DNA of 54,222 nucleotides from CAYJBH01 sp964370605. Its GTDB lineage: Bacteria > Bacillota > Clostridia > Oscillospirales > Ruminococcaceae. The translations under genes were made by a program, and so were the position numbers. Each line of letters starts with the position of its first letter. Position 1 is the stretch's first letter. Under the pieces are notes generated by a model. The model had not been told where the DNA came from. It saw only the letters and a program-made list of their open reading frames with translations, and made no database searches. Positions 33,941-43,111 of this stretch are shown here, piece after piece. The DNA is taken from positions 1 through 54,222 of the forward strand of contig CAYJJX010000018.1 of NCBI GenBank assembly GCA_964370605.1, written 5' to 3'.

Positions 33941-35207
33941 TCTCACAAATGCCGACAGGGCGTATTGTCAATCGATGGCAGTTTCCGATTCCGAACACCG
34001 ACTCCATGGATTTTTGATACTCGTCTGCGATGTCAATCGGAACAAAGGCTTGGATTGTTCCCGCAAATCCACCGCCCTGAAGACGAGTCGCACCACGACC
34101 GCAAAGAATGTTTTGGCTGACGGCGAGTGCGAGCGGTATATTTTGCTCTTTTGAATTTTCCGGCTTATAAGCGTTTTGCAGATACTCAAACGATGAGTGC
34201 CCACAACCGGTTATAACCTCAAGAAACGCATTCATATTGCCATCCTTTGCCGCGTTGTACGCAACACCCACTCGATCACATTCGTTATAAAAATGTATCG
34301 CGCGAAGAGCACAGCGATCACCATGACGCTCTCTTATTCCATTCAAATCGTTAAGTATTGTTTCAAAAGAAACGTCACGTAATACTTGTTTCCCAAAGTC
34401 TGCCGCAACGGCTTTCATTTCGACGGGAATTGAGGCATAGTCTGCGGTCAAATCAGCATGGTTGCCACCTGTATCGGTGATGCACAATTCATATCCGTGT
34501 TTTGCTAGGTCAAGATTAACCTGTTCAACGATCGGATTTTTGGTGTCGGCAAAGTCAATCATTATAATGCCACCGACGGCGCAGGCGGTCTGATCCATGA
34601 GGCCGCTCGGTTTTCCGAAATATACATTTTCAGCGTATTGTCCGAATATAGCAATATCAACCGGAGAGAATGAGGCATTATTATAAAGCCCATTGAGGAT
34701 CATTCCGATACACACCTCGAAAGCCGCCGAAGAAGAAAGTCCAGACCCACGCAGGACATCGTTGGTAGTGTACGCCTTAAAGCCACCGACCATGCCGCCT
34801 CGATCGACAAATGCTTTGCAAAGACCGCGAATTAACGACGCTGAATGCTCACGCTCCTCGTCTTTGACATCGAGATCGTCGAGTGATATACGATCCACCT
34901 TGTCGAACCCTTCAGATTTGAGCTCAATTATATTGTCATCTGTGGCACAGACCACGGCAATCATATCTAGATTTACCGAGCCCGCAAGCACTATTCCGTT
35001 GTTGTGGTCGGTATGGTTGCCCGAGATTTCCGTTCTGCCGGGTGCAGAAAAAATCCTGATATCTCCGTCACCGTAAATATTACAAAACTCATTTATAGCC
35101 GAAATATAGCGTGATATCATCCCTGCTTTTCGATTAGAGTATAAACTGTCAAACAAATTCTCAAATTTACCGCTATTTAAGCTTTCAATCCATTGTCCAG
35201 CGTTCAT
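33921..35207 (-). CDS. galK: Galactokinase
   Basis: 428-residue GHMP kinase that phosphorylates galactose at C1. The galactokinase signature is GRTEISGNHTDHNNG, the ATP loop is LRGSGLSSSAAFE, and the third motif is GGGFAGTIQAF. ATG 35207 has GAGAGG seven bases upstream; the TTG five codons earlier is rejected. No galT or galE is next to it, so the rest of the Leloir pathway must be elsewhere. Its end overlaps the flavin reductase-like gene tail to tail. Confidence 0.92.
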   Translation of the reverse strand: MNAGQWIESLNSGKFENLFDSLYSNRKAGMISRYISAINEFCNIYGDGDIRIFSAPGRTEISGNHTDHNNGIVLAGSVNLDMIAVVCATDDNIIELKSEGFDKVDRISLDDLDVKDEEREHSASLIRGLCKAFVDRGGMVGGFKAYTTNDVLRGSGLSSSAAFEVCIGMILNGLYNNASFSPVDIAIFGQYAENVYFGKPSGLMDQTACAVGGIIMIDFADTKNPIVEQVNLDLAKHGYELCITDTGGNHADLTADYASIPVEMKAVAADFGKQVLRDVSFETILNDLNGIRERHGDRCALRAIHFYNECDRVGVAYNAAKDGNMNAFLEVITGCGHSSFEYLQNAYKPENSKEQNIPLALAVSQNILCGRGATRLQGGGFAGTIQAFVPIDIADEYQKSMESVFGIGNCHRLTIRPVGICEISEPKS

Positions 35208-35238
35208 GTCAAAACCTCTCAAAAAATATTACTCAAAT

Positions 35239-35266
35239 ATTATATCACATATAGAAGGAATTGCAA
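35239..35266 (-). promoter_or_regulatory. SigA-type promoter of galK
   Basis: On the minus strand TTGCAA (35266-35261), 16 nt, TATAAT (35244-35239). It overlaps the translation initiation region of the divergent rRNA methyltransferase gene, so expression of the two could interfere. Confidence 0.65.
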
Positions 35267-35272
35267 ATAGTA

Positions 35273-36622
35273 ATGTTAAATAAAAATGAAATAATAGACC
35301 TTATTATAACCGACATCAACAGCGAAGGTGCCGGCGTGGGGCGTCATGACGGAATTGCGATATTTGTTCCGTTTTCTGCAATAGGCGACCGACTGCGTTG
35401 TCGAGTTGAAAAGGTTTCAAAGTCGTTCTGTCATGCACGAATAATCGAAGTTCTTGAGCCGTCACCTGATCGAATTGAACCGGACTGCCCCACATTTTAT
35501 AGATGTGGCGGTTGTGCTTTTCGTCATCTCGACTACTCAGCCGAGCTCACTGCAAAACTCGGAGTTGTGACATCAGCCCTCCGTCGTATAGGGGGAATGG
35601 ATATAGCGCCGCGGACAATACTCCCATCTCCCGAGGTCGATCGATATCGCAACAAGGCACAGTTTGTAGTGCGCAAGGTGGATGGCATCACAAAAACAGG
35701 TTTTTTTGCTCCGAGAAGTCACCGCTTTGTGCCTATGGAAGACTGTCTGCTCCAACCGAAAATCTTTCACGAGATTGCCAAGTTATGTTGCAAGTTTTTT
35801 GACGATGCCAATATCTCTTGTTATGATGAGCAAAGCACAAAAGGAATAGTTCGGCATCTGTTGTTGCGTCAATCCTCCACCTCTGATGAAGTTATGGTCT
35901 GTGTTGTAAATACAGCTTCACAGGATCTAAAACCACTTGCAGAGATTTTAGAAAAAGAAATCACCTCTGAAATCACCTTGATTGAAAACATTAATTCGCG
36001 AAAGACAAACGTAATATTAGGCGATAAAAACAAGGTGATATGCGGTAAAGGTTATCTATCGCAACGGCTTTTTGACGACACAGAATACGAGGTGGAGTAT
36101 GACATAGCCCCCCATTCGTTTTTTCAGGTCAATACTCTTGGTGCGCAAAATCTTTATAATGTAGTACGAGAGTTTGCAACAATCGCTCAAGACGACCGTG
36201 TGCTTGATTTATATTGCGGTGTTGGCAGTATCGGCCTTTCAATTTGCTCAAAACAACATCATTTAGTCGGTGTTGACATTGTCCCTTCCGCGATTGAATC
36301 GGCGCGTCAAAGTGCAAAACGCTCGTTGTTTGAAAACAGTGAATTTATTTGCGGTGACGCCCATACAGGTCTCTTGAATGACAGGACATTTGATGTTGTG
36401 ATCATTGATCCTCCGAGAAAAGGCTTGGATGAGCTCACCATCGAACTGTTGCTAAAAAGTGCACCCGAAAAAATTGTGATGGTTAGCTGCAATCCATCCA
36501 CCGCTGCACGAGATATCTCTGTGCTACGAGAGAGCTATACCGTGAAAGACATTGTTGCAGTTGATATGTTTGCTCGATGCGCCCATGTTGAGTGTGTCTG
36601 TTTATTGGAACGGATATCTTAG
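35273..36622 (+). CDS. 23S rRNA (uracil-5-)-methyltransferase, RlmCD/RumA type
   Basis: 449 residues. An N-terminal TRAM RNA-binding domain (about 1-60) is followed by the iron-sulfur cysteines Cys72, Cys78, Cys81 (CPTFYRCGGC) and Cys158. The SAM-binding domain has DLYCGVGSIGLS, IIDPPRKG, and the nucleophile in VSCNPST. It methylates C5 of specific uridines in 23S rRNA; Firmicute members may modify two positions. ATG 35273 has AAGGAA upstream and the TTG at 35261 is rejected. It is a single gene, divergent from galK. Confidence 0.93.
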   Translation: MLNKNEIIDLIITDINSEGAGVGRHDGIAIFVPFSAIGDRLRCRVEKVSKSFCHARIIEVLEPSPDRIEPDCPTFYRCGGCAFRHLDYSAELTAKLGVVTSALRRIGGMDIAPRTILPSPEVDRYRNKAQFVVRKVDGITKTGFFAPRSHRFVPMEDCLLQPKIFHEIAKLCCKFFDDANISCYDEQSTKGIVRHLLLRQSSTSDEVMVCVVNTASQDLKPLAEILEKEITSEITLIENINSRKTNVILGDKNKVICGKGYLSQRLFDDTEYEVEYDIAPHSFFQVNTLGAQNLYNVVREFATIAQDDRVLDLYCGVGSIGLSICSKQHHLVGVDIVPSAIESARQSAKRSLFENSEFICGDAHTGLLNDRTFDVVIIDPPRKGLDELTIELLLKSAPEKIVMVSCNPSTAARDISVLRESYTVKDIVAVDMFARCAHVECVCLLERIS

Positions 36623-36739
36623 TTTACAATGTAACCGATTGCACCGCTTTGATTATATACAATAAGTTTGTTGTGAAAATGTCTAGATTCCTGTGCAATT
36701 TTTGTACGAGTTTTCTCTTTTTAGTTTAATGCCAAACTG

Positions 36740-36768
36740 TTTACATATTAAACAAAATATAGTAAAAT
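36740..36768 (+). promoter_or_regulatory. SigA-type promoter of the EAL protein gene cluster
   Basis: TTTACA (36740-36745), 17 nt, TAAAAT (36763-36768), giving a start near 36775. The rest of 36623-36800 holds nothing I can name. Confidence 0.65.
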
Positions 36769-36817
36769 TATTATATAATATCAAAAGGACACTTAAGGGG
36801 GCGATTTTATCTACAGT

Positions 36818-38761
36818 TTGACTGCAGAATATGCTGCATTGTTGATCTTGATGGTCGCAATGGTTGGTTTTACGTTGGAGCGCAGTGTAGTATCCACGAG
36901 ATACAGAGGCCTCAAATGGATGTACTACATCACCTTTTTTGCCATACTTGCTACGATTGCCAGCATAATCACTGTAAACTATTATACCATGTACCCGCTC
37001 GAAGTTGTAGAGTTCTTTAAAGTATTATATTTTTTCTTTAGTCCGTTGCTAGCTCCTTTGTATGTTATCTATGCTATGTCTATTGTTTACAATAAGATGA
37101 ATTTGAAGGCGCTTGTTACTAAATTTTTCCCAATACTTGTTCCGTATATTATTTATACATTATTCGTGTTTTCTAACTATTTCCACCACCTAATTTTCCG
37201 TATTTCTCCGGAAGAAGGATATGTGCGTGAATCTTGGGTTAGAGTATCATATTATATCGCATTTTTCTATCTGGCGGTTTTAATCATTTTTACCATACTG
37301 CATCGAAAATCCGCTCAAGCGAAAGTGTTGTCGGTTATCTGTCTTAATTTTATTTTGTCGACTGCTGTTTTCAGCTTACAGATATTCTTCCCTCTCGTTC
37401 AACTTTCCGGCCTCTCCTGTATATCCGGTCTACTTGTCGTGCATCTTTATGTGCTTAGTGTATCAAAATCTATGGATTCGCTTACCGAACTTAATAATCG
37501 ACAATCTCTCACATATCAACTAATTCAGCTGTGTGGCAACTCAACTCCTTTTTCGCTTGCTGTATTCAGTCTAAGGAATTTCAAAGGAATTAACGAGCGT
37601 TTCGGATTGAATGTCGGCGATGAAATACTCATAGATATGGCTAATCGGCTTCGTGATATGTTGCCGGCAAACCATCTCTATCGCTATAACGGTGATGAAT
37701 TTGCATATCTCGAACTTTACCCTGACAGCCAACAGTTTAACAGCCAGCTCAAAACTGTAACCGACAGAATGTACGAACCTTTTGACGTAGGCAAAACCTC
37801 ACTTAAATTAGATGTAATATATGCCAGGGTGGATTTCCCTGAATTCGGTTTGGATGCAAAAGCGATTGTTTCAGCCGTTGACTACTCGGTGTCTTCCGTA
37901 AAAAAGAATCTCGGCGAAACAAACTTTTTCTATGATCCATCTATCTGTGATCATATGAAGCGGAGAAACCACATCATCGACCGACTAAAAAAAGCGATTG
38001 ACAATGATGGCTTTGAAATTCACTATCAAGCTATCTATTCTACAACACATGATAACTTCCCGCTTGCCGAGGCGCTGATTCGGTTAAAAAGATCGGATGA
38101 ACAACCAATATCTCCGGGTGAATTTATCCCTATTGCCGAAGAGATAGGTCTCATTACGCGCATAACCTATATTGTGCTTGAAAAAGTTTGCGGTGATCTA
38201 CGTAGTATGTTGGATCGACACGGCAACGCTCTTGAATTAAAATCCATTTCCATTAATTTTCCGTATGTCAGTTTTTTACAACGAAGTACTCTCGAAGATG
38301 TAACCGAGATACTCCAGCGATACAATATCCCACCCAGCATGATTAAGATGGAGTTGACAGAGCGAACCCTTGTGTCCGATACCGGTACAACAAGATTTAT
38401 TATGGATGAATTTATCAAACAGGGCATCGAGTTTGAGCTGGATGACTTTGGTGTTGAATATTCGAATCTCAGCCTGTTTTTTGACATCCCGATCAAGATT
38501 ATTAAGTTTGATCGAAGTCTTGTATACTCCGCAACCGCCGATCCGGATCGACGTAAATTTTTTGAACACATAATACATGCTGTGAAGTCGCTTGATTTGA
38601 AGATGGTCATGGAAGGTGTTGAGGAGCAAGAACTTGTCGATTATCTTGTGGGCTGTGGTTGTGATTACATACAGGGTTATGTGTTCACTAAACCGCTGCA
38701 GTATAACGAATTTGTCGATTTTTTGATAAAGAACACAAATAAACTTTCTATCACAAACTAA
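36818..38761 (+). CDS. 7-TM protein with degenerate GGDEF and EAL domain (c-di-GMP phosphodiesterase type)
   Basis: 647 residues from TTG 36818. Seven hydrophobic helices cover about residues 5-215. The GGDEF domain (about 220-370) is degenerate: NGDEF at 291-295, and the metal Asp pair of DxDxFK is Ser251/Arg253, so cyclase activity is unlikely. The EAL domain (385-630) keeps EAL (418-420), ELTE, DDFG (542-545), IKFD and EGVE (599-602), so it may hydrolyse cyclic di-GMP. AAGGGGG is 16 nt from TTG but exactly 7 nt from an in-frame ATC (36809), a possible non-standard start. The antiporter gene follows after 23 nt. Confidence 0.88.
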   Translation: MTAEYAALLILMVAMVGFTLERSVVSTRYRGLKWMYYITFFAILATIASIITVNYYTMYPLEVVEFFKVLYFFFSPLLAPLYVIYAMSIVYNKMNLKALVTKFFPILVPYIIYTLFVFSNYFHHLIFRISPEEGYVRESWVRVSYYIAFFYLAVLIIFTILHRKSAQAKVLSVICLNFILSTAVFSLQIFFPLVQLSGLSCISGLLVVHLYVLSVSKSMDSLTELNNRQSLTYQLIQLCGNSTPFSLAVFSLRNFKGINERFGLNVGDEILIDMANRLRDMLPANHLYRYNGDEFAYLELYPDSQQFNSQLKTVTDRMYEPFDVGKTSLKLDVIYARVDFPEFGLDAKAIVSAVDYSVSSVKKNLGETNFFYDPSICDHMKRRNHIIDRLKKAIDNDGFEIHYQAIYSTTHDNFPLAEALIRLKRSDEQPISPGEFIPIAEEIGLITRITYIVLEKVCGDLRSMLDRHGNALELKSISINFPYVSFLQRSTLEDVTEILQRYNIPPSMIKMELTERTLVSDTGTTRFIMDEFIKQGIEFELDDFGVEYSNLSLFFDIPIKIIKFDRSLVYSATADPDRRKFFEHIIHAVKSLDLKMVMEGVEEQELVDYLVGCGCDYIQGYVFTKPLQYNEFVDFLIKNTNKLSITN

Positions 38762-38784
38762 TTTAAACTGGGAGTATCATTTCA

Positions 38785-39993
38785 ATGCTTTTGTCGCTCG
38801 GACTTATCTTCCTTGTCGGACTTGCTGTCGGCGACATATGTAAGAAGATACACCTTCCACACGTGGTTGGTATGTTATTGTCCGGCATTGTGCTTGGACC
38901 GTATGTACTCGATCTTCTCGCTCCCGATATTCTGAACATTTCGTCTGAACTTAGACAAGCAGCGCTGGTCATCATACTGCTCAAAGCAGGACTGTCTCTT
39001 AATCTCGCCGACCTAAAGCAGATCGGTCGTTTTGCTGTTCTGATGTCCTTTGTTCCGGCAGGGTTAGAAATTTTGACCTACTCCTTTCTCGCACCACTCC
39101 TTTTTGATATCTCAACAATCGATGCAATGGTTATGGGAGCGGTACTTGCCGCCGTCTCTCCCGCCGTCGTGGTACCGAGAATGGTGAATTTGATTGAACA
39201 GCGATACGGTACCAAAAAAAGCATCCCTCAGATGATACTGGCATCTGCTTCTCTCGACGACATCATTGTTATAGTAATATTCACTGTCTTTTTGTCCATG
39301 GCAGACAGTGGTGCAGTCAATCTTCTTGGACTGCTGGATATACCAGTTTCTATAATCTCTGCCGCTGTAGTAGGCTCGGTTTGCGGTTTGATTTTATGTC
39401 GTTTTTTCCGGCAAGGTCAAAAAGCCGACAGCTCTTTGACCGATAGCAAAAAAACAATTGTCTTGCTTGGACTTTCGCTGATCTTGGTCACACTGGACGC
39501 ATATACCTCAATTGCTTTTTCCGGCCTTCTTTGTGTCGTAATTGTGGCGGCTGTTATTAAACTAAAAAGCGAAAAGACAATTTCCGTCACCCTTTCAGAC
39601 CGATTCGGAAAACTCTGGATAGCAGCCGAAATCCTTTTGTTTGTACTAGTAGGTGCCGCGGTAGATATCGATTATCTTTTGTCTGCGGGACCTGCGGCGT
39701 TAGCCATCATATTTGCAGGGCTTGCCGCTCGAAGTATTGGTGTTGTTGTATCGCTAATCGGCTCTAAACTTAATGCCCATGAGCGACTTTTTTGTGTCAT
39801 TGCGTATATTCCAAAAGCGACGGTGCAAGCGGCAATTGGATCGGTAGCGTTATCAACAGGACTCGCCGGCGGTGAGATAATACTGACTGTCGCCGTGCTG
39901 TCGATAGTGGTTACAGCACCTCTCGGAGCAATTGGAATGGATTGTTTCTATAGACGGCTGTTGGCACAAGAACAGGGCAATTCGAAAGGATAA
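38785..39993 (+). CDS. CPA2-type cation:proton antiporter
   Basis: 402 residues, about 12-13 membrane helices. The N-terminal pattern LGLIFLVGLAVGDI, LPHVVGMLLSGIVLGPYVL and LILLKAGLSLNL-like segments match the Na+/H+ exchanger (KefB/NhaP-like) fold; SASLDDIIVIVIF contains the paired Asp residues (LDD) of the ion-binding helix. No C-terminal TrkA/RCK domain is attached. It lies between the EAL gene and the unknown nuclease-like gene, one base from the latter. Which ion it moves cannot be told from sequence. Confidence 0.87.
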   Translation: MLLSLGLIFLVGLAVGDICKKIHLPHVVGMLLSGIVLGPYVLDLLAPDILNISSELRQAALVIILLKAGLSLNLADLKQIGRFAVLMSFVPAGLEILTYSFLAPLLFDISTIDAMVMGAVLAAVSPAVVVPRMVNLIEQRYGTKKSIPQMILASASLDDIIVIVIFTVFLSMADSGAVNLLGLLDIPVSIISAAVVGSVCGLILCRFFRQGQKADSSLTDSKKTIVLLGLSLILVTLDAYTSIAFSGLLCVVIVAAVIKLKSEKTISVTLSDRFGKLWIAAEILLFVLVGAAVDIDYLLSAGPAALAIIFAGLAARSIGVVVSLIGSKLNAHERLFCVIAYIPKATVQAAIGSVALSTGLAGGEIILTVAVLSIVVTAPLGAIGMDCFYRRLLAQEQGNSKG

Positions 39994-39994
39994 A

Positions 39995-40750
39995 ATGACT
40001 TATATCAACATTGATGCATTTGAACAGGCACGCTACACCATCTTTTCCAACACTCGTCAGCGGGACGGCATCGGGACGCTGAGTGAAAAGAGCGTGCACA
40101 GTGTATTGAAAGAATATCTTGCTCCAAACGAGCAGTCAAAAGAGGTCAAGATCGGTGGCATGTATGCCGATCTATTCTTTGATGATCATATATATGAAAT
40201 TCAGACGCGTTCTTTCGATAAAATGAAAAAGAAACTATCAATGTTTTTGGAGCTTCACCCTGTCACCGTAGTGTTTCCGATAATACATCATCGGCATATA
40301 ACCTTGATAGACGAAAAATCGGGTGAGATAATCCGCAAGAGACGTTCGCCGAAAACCGGTTCTATATACGACATTTTTATTGAATTAACCAGAATAAAGA
40401 GCTTTTTGCACCATGAAAAATTGTCGTTTCATATACTGCTAATCGATGCACTAGACTATCGCAGTGAACCGACCAAAAAACGATACAGGCAAAAATACGA
40501 TAAGATTGATCTAATGCCGATCGGAATAGTTTCAGAGTTGCGTTTGCAAACAGTCGAAGATTTTCGTGCACTTATTCCGAACATCGCTCAACCATTCACC
40601 AGCAAACAGCTTTCGAAAGAGTTGAAAATACAGTTAAAAACCGCACAATCCATGCTGAATGTTCTTCATCATATGAAGTTGATTCAGCGTGTAGGAAAGT
40701 GCGGTAATGCCTATTTATATGAGACGACTAGATCGGAAAGTGTAGGATGA
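39995..40750 (+). CDS. Unknown protein: nuclease-like N-terminal core plus winged helix
   Basis: 251 residues, family not recognised. The pattern E31...D59 (GMYADLF)...E68-x-Q70 (IYEIQT), with alternating beta strands, resembles a PD-(D/E)xK nuclease core with Gln in place of Lys. The middle is very basic (RKRRSPKTG, KKRYRQKYDK). The C-terminal 60 residues look like a winged helix (SKQLSKELKIQLKTAQSMLNVLHHM). DNA binding or cleavage is inference. ATG 39995 has GAAAGGA and almost touches the antiporter stop, so it is coupled to it. The end overlaps the convergent phoR by 23 bp. Confidence 0.7.
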   Translation: MTYINIDAFEQARYTIFSNTRQRDGIGTLSEKSVHSVLKEYLAPNEQSKEVKIGGMYADLFFDDHIYEIQTRSFDKMKKKLSMFLELHPVTVVFPIIHHRHITLIDEKSGEIIRKRRSPKTGSIYDIFIELTRIKSFLHHEKLSFHILLIDALDYRSEPTKKRYRQKYDKIDLMPIGIVSELRLQTVEDFRALIPNIAQPFTSKQLSKELKIQLKTAQSMLNVLHHMKLIQRVGKCGNAYLYETTRSESVG

Positions 40751-42380
40751 AACAGCTGCCTTCACCTTGTTTGCTGTCCATCTCTATCGTAGCATTGTGT
40801 AGCTGTGCACCATGTTTTACAATCGACAGTCCCAGTCCGGAACCGACGCTATTTCGGCTATGGTCTACTCTGTAAAACCTCTCAAACACACGTTCTTGCT
40901 CTGCAGGCGGAATTCCCATTCCGGTATCACAAATTGAAAGACGAACTTCGTTCGATGTTTTGGAGAGCTGAACATCGACACTTCCATCCTCTTTATTATA
41001 TCGAATAGCATTGTCACATATGTTGTAGACCATCTCGGAAAGTACCTGTTCAACACCAAAAATTTCTGCCGACTCCAACTTGGTTTTAAAGGTAATGTTT
41101 CGTGTTGTAGCGATAGGTTCGAGTCGTTTCAACGTGTCCTTGATTACGTTTGAAAGTTCAACTTGTTCTTTGTCGAAATCTGAGTGTTTTTCATCTAGTT
41201 CAGATAATTTAATAATATCACGAACAAGCAGGATCAGACGCTGAGCCTCATCGTATATGTTTCCGGCAAATTTTTTAATATCCTCTTCACGCACCATGTC
41301 ATTCTTGATGATCTCGGCAAAACCGGAAATTGAGGTCAGCGGTGTTTTTAGCTCATGTGATACATTGGCGGTAAACTCGCGGCGAAGTGCTTCACGCCTC
41401 TCTCGTTCGGTCATATCAAACAAGACAAGGATAATTCCGGCCATTTCTCCGTCACGCATTACCGGATTTGCAAAGAGTTGGCAAACTTTTTCACCAAAAG
41501 TGACCGTATCTTCACAGTGTTTTCCCTGTAAAGCGGATTCAATGCAAAGCCGAAAGTGTTCTGAACGATTCAGGGTGTATACACTCTGTTTTTTTTCGGG
41601 TGGATTTATGTCCATAAGACAAAGTGCACCTTTGTTGTAAGAAATCACATGTCCGACATTGTCGAGCACCAACAGTCCTTCTTGCATGTTTGCAGTAATG
41701 GTGTCGAACTCTCTTCGCTGATATTCCATCTCGGCAAGACGTTGTTCAAGTTGAACTTTCTGTTTGACGATTCGATTCAAAAATGGTGACAGCTCATCAT
41801 AAAGCACAACCTCTTCCGGTCGATTGAGGTCAATTTCATTGATCGGTTTTACAATCCTTTTTGCGGAATACCATGAAATAAACATGCAAATTATTATTGC
41901 AATAATTACAGCGACAATGATTGGTTGAACCATATTTCCGAGTAAAGCGATAATACTATCCGTTACCGAAGATACACGAATAACCGCTCCATCCGACATT
42001 CTTTTCGCCGAGTATATTGTCACATTGGCAACAGTGTCGGAATAGCGTTCACTGATACCGTAACCTGTTTTAATTGCCTGCTGAACTTCGTCTCGCTCGA
42101 GATGGTTGTCCATCAAAGTGACATCTGCCTCACTGTCGAACATCACGACGCCGTCGGCGGCAATATAGGTAATTCGGTTGTGTATGAGCGGATCGACCGT
42201 TGTAAGATACCCTATCCCCTGCTCCTCTACGCCTGCCGCTATGCTGTCCAGTTCAAAGCGCAGTTCGCTCTGCTTTTCGTCGTGAAAAAAATTATACAGT
42301 ATTCCGAAAACAAGTATCGACACCAGCAAAATCATTACCGATGCTACTAAAAATGTTGTGCCGAAAATACGCCTCTTCAT
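40728..42380 (-). CDS. phoR: Phosphate-sensing histidine kinase PhoR
   Basis: 550 residues: membrane helix (about 5-28), extracytoplasmic domain, second helix (about 150-172), HAMP, PAS (ITANMQEGLLVLDNVGHVI), HisKA with the phosphorylated His in NVSHELKTPLTS, and HATPase with NICDNAIRYNKEDG, DTGMGIP and GSGLGLSIV. It phosphorylates the PhoB encoded 28 nt upstream. Its place after pst-phoU supports phosphate sensing; in such systems signalling goes through PstSCAB and PhoU. Its end overlaps the plus-strand unknown gene. Confidence 0.93.
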   Translation of the reverse strand: MKRRIFGTTFLVASVMILLVSILVFGILYNFFHDEKQSELRFELDSIAAGVEEQGIGYLTTVDPLIHNRITYIAADGVVMFDSEADVTLMDNHLERDEVQQAIKTGYGISERYSDTVANVTIYSAKRMSDGAVIRVSSVTDSIIALLGNMVQPIIVAVIIAIIICMFISWYSAKRIVKPINEIDLNRPEEVVLYDELSPFLNRIVKQKVQLEQRLAEMEYQRREFDTITANMQEGLLVLDNVGHVISYNKGALCLMDINPPEKKQSVYTLNRSEHFRLCIESALQGKHCEDTVTFGEKVCQLFANPVMRDGEMAGIILVLFDMTERERREALRREFTANVSHELKTPLTSISGFAEIIKNDMVREEDIKKFAGNIYDEAQRLILLVRDIIKLSELDEKHSDFDKEQVELSNVIKDTLKRLEPIATTRNITFKTKLESAEIFGVEQVLSEMVYNICDNAIRYNKEDGSVDVQLSKTSNEVRLSICDTGMGIPPAEQERVFERFYRVDHSRNSVGSGLGLSIVKHGAQLHNATIEMDSKQGEGSCFILHFPI

Positions 42381-42408
42381 AAAATAAATTGCTCCTTTCA
42401 GGATAAAG

Positions 42409-43092
42409 TTATTCCTCGTTACGAATCACATATCCAATGCCTCGTATCGTTGTGATATAATCACCGCAACTTCCAAGTTTTTGTCGCAATGTTCTCACAT
42501 GGACGTCAACCGTTCTGCTCTCGCCGTCAAAATCATATCCCCAAACGATATCCAGTAGCCTATCTCTGGTCATGGCATTACCCATGTTTTCTAACAAACA
42601 GCAAAGCATCTCAAATTCTTTGAGCGTCAGGTCTATAATATTGCCGTTGACTCTCACCTCATGGCGTGGCCTGCTGACCTGTAAATTCCCGATGTTATAC
42701 TCAAACTGCTCGGTTTTATTATGGTGAGACTCAAACTGCCTCAAGCGAGCACGTACACGGGCGAGTAACTCCATCATGCCAAACGGCTTGGCTACATAGT
42801 CATCCGCACCGCTGTCGAGTCCCACCACCTTGTCATATTCAGTCCCAAGAGCTGTCAACATTATGACCGGAATCATTTTTGTATTTGCATTTTCTTTAAG
42901 TTTTTTCAGTATTGAAAGCCCATCCTCGTCCGGCAACATAATGTCAAGCAGAATAAGTTCCGGCACGCAGTCCTCAATAGCAGACCAAAACATTTTCGGT
43001 TCTTCAAAACCAATAGTTTCATAACCTGCACCGTTCAAAGTGTATGCCACCAACTCGCGAATACTGTTATCATCCTCAACAAGATAAATCAA
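42409..43092 (-). CDS. phoB: OmpR-family response regulator PhoB/PhoP
   Basis: 227 residues. The receiver domain has ELILLDIMLPDEDG with the phospho-acceptor Asp, VIMLTALGTE and DDYVAKPFG. The DNA-binding winged helix has DLTLKEFEMLCCLLENMGNAMTRD and VDVHVRTLRQKLG. It should bind the TTAACA repeats upstream of pstS. Cotranscribed with phoR and phoU. Confidence 0.94.
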   Translation of the reverse strand: MIYLVEDDNSIRELVAYTLNGAGYETIGFEEPKMFWSAIEDCVPELILLDIMLPDEDGLSILKKLKENANTKMIPVIMLTALGTEYDKVVGLDSGADDYVAKPFGMMELLARVRARLRQFESHHNKTEQFEYNIGNLQVSRPRHEVRVNGNIIDLTLKEFEMLCCLLENMGNAMTRDRLLDIVWGYDFDGESRTVDVHVRTLRQKLGSCGDYITTIRGIGYVIRNEE

Positions 43093-43111
43093 ACTTTTCT
43101 TCCTTTCCGGA

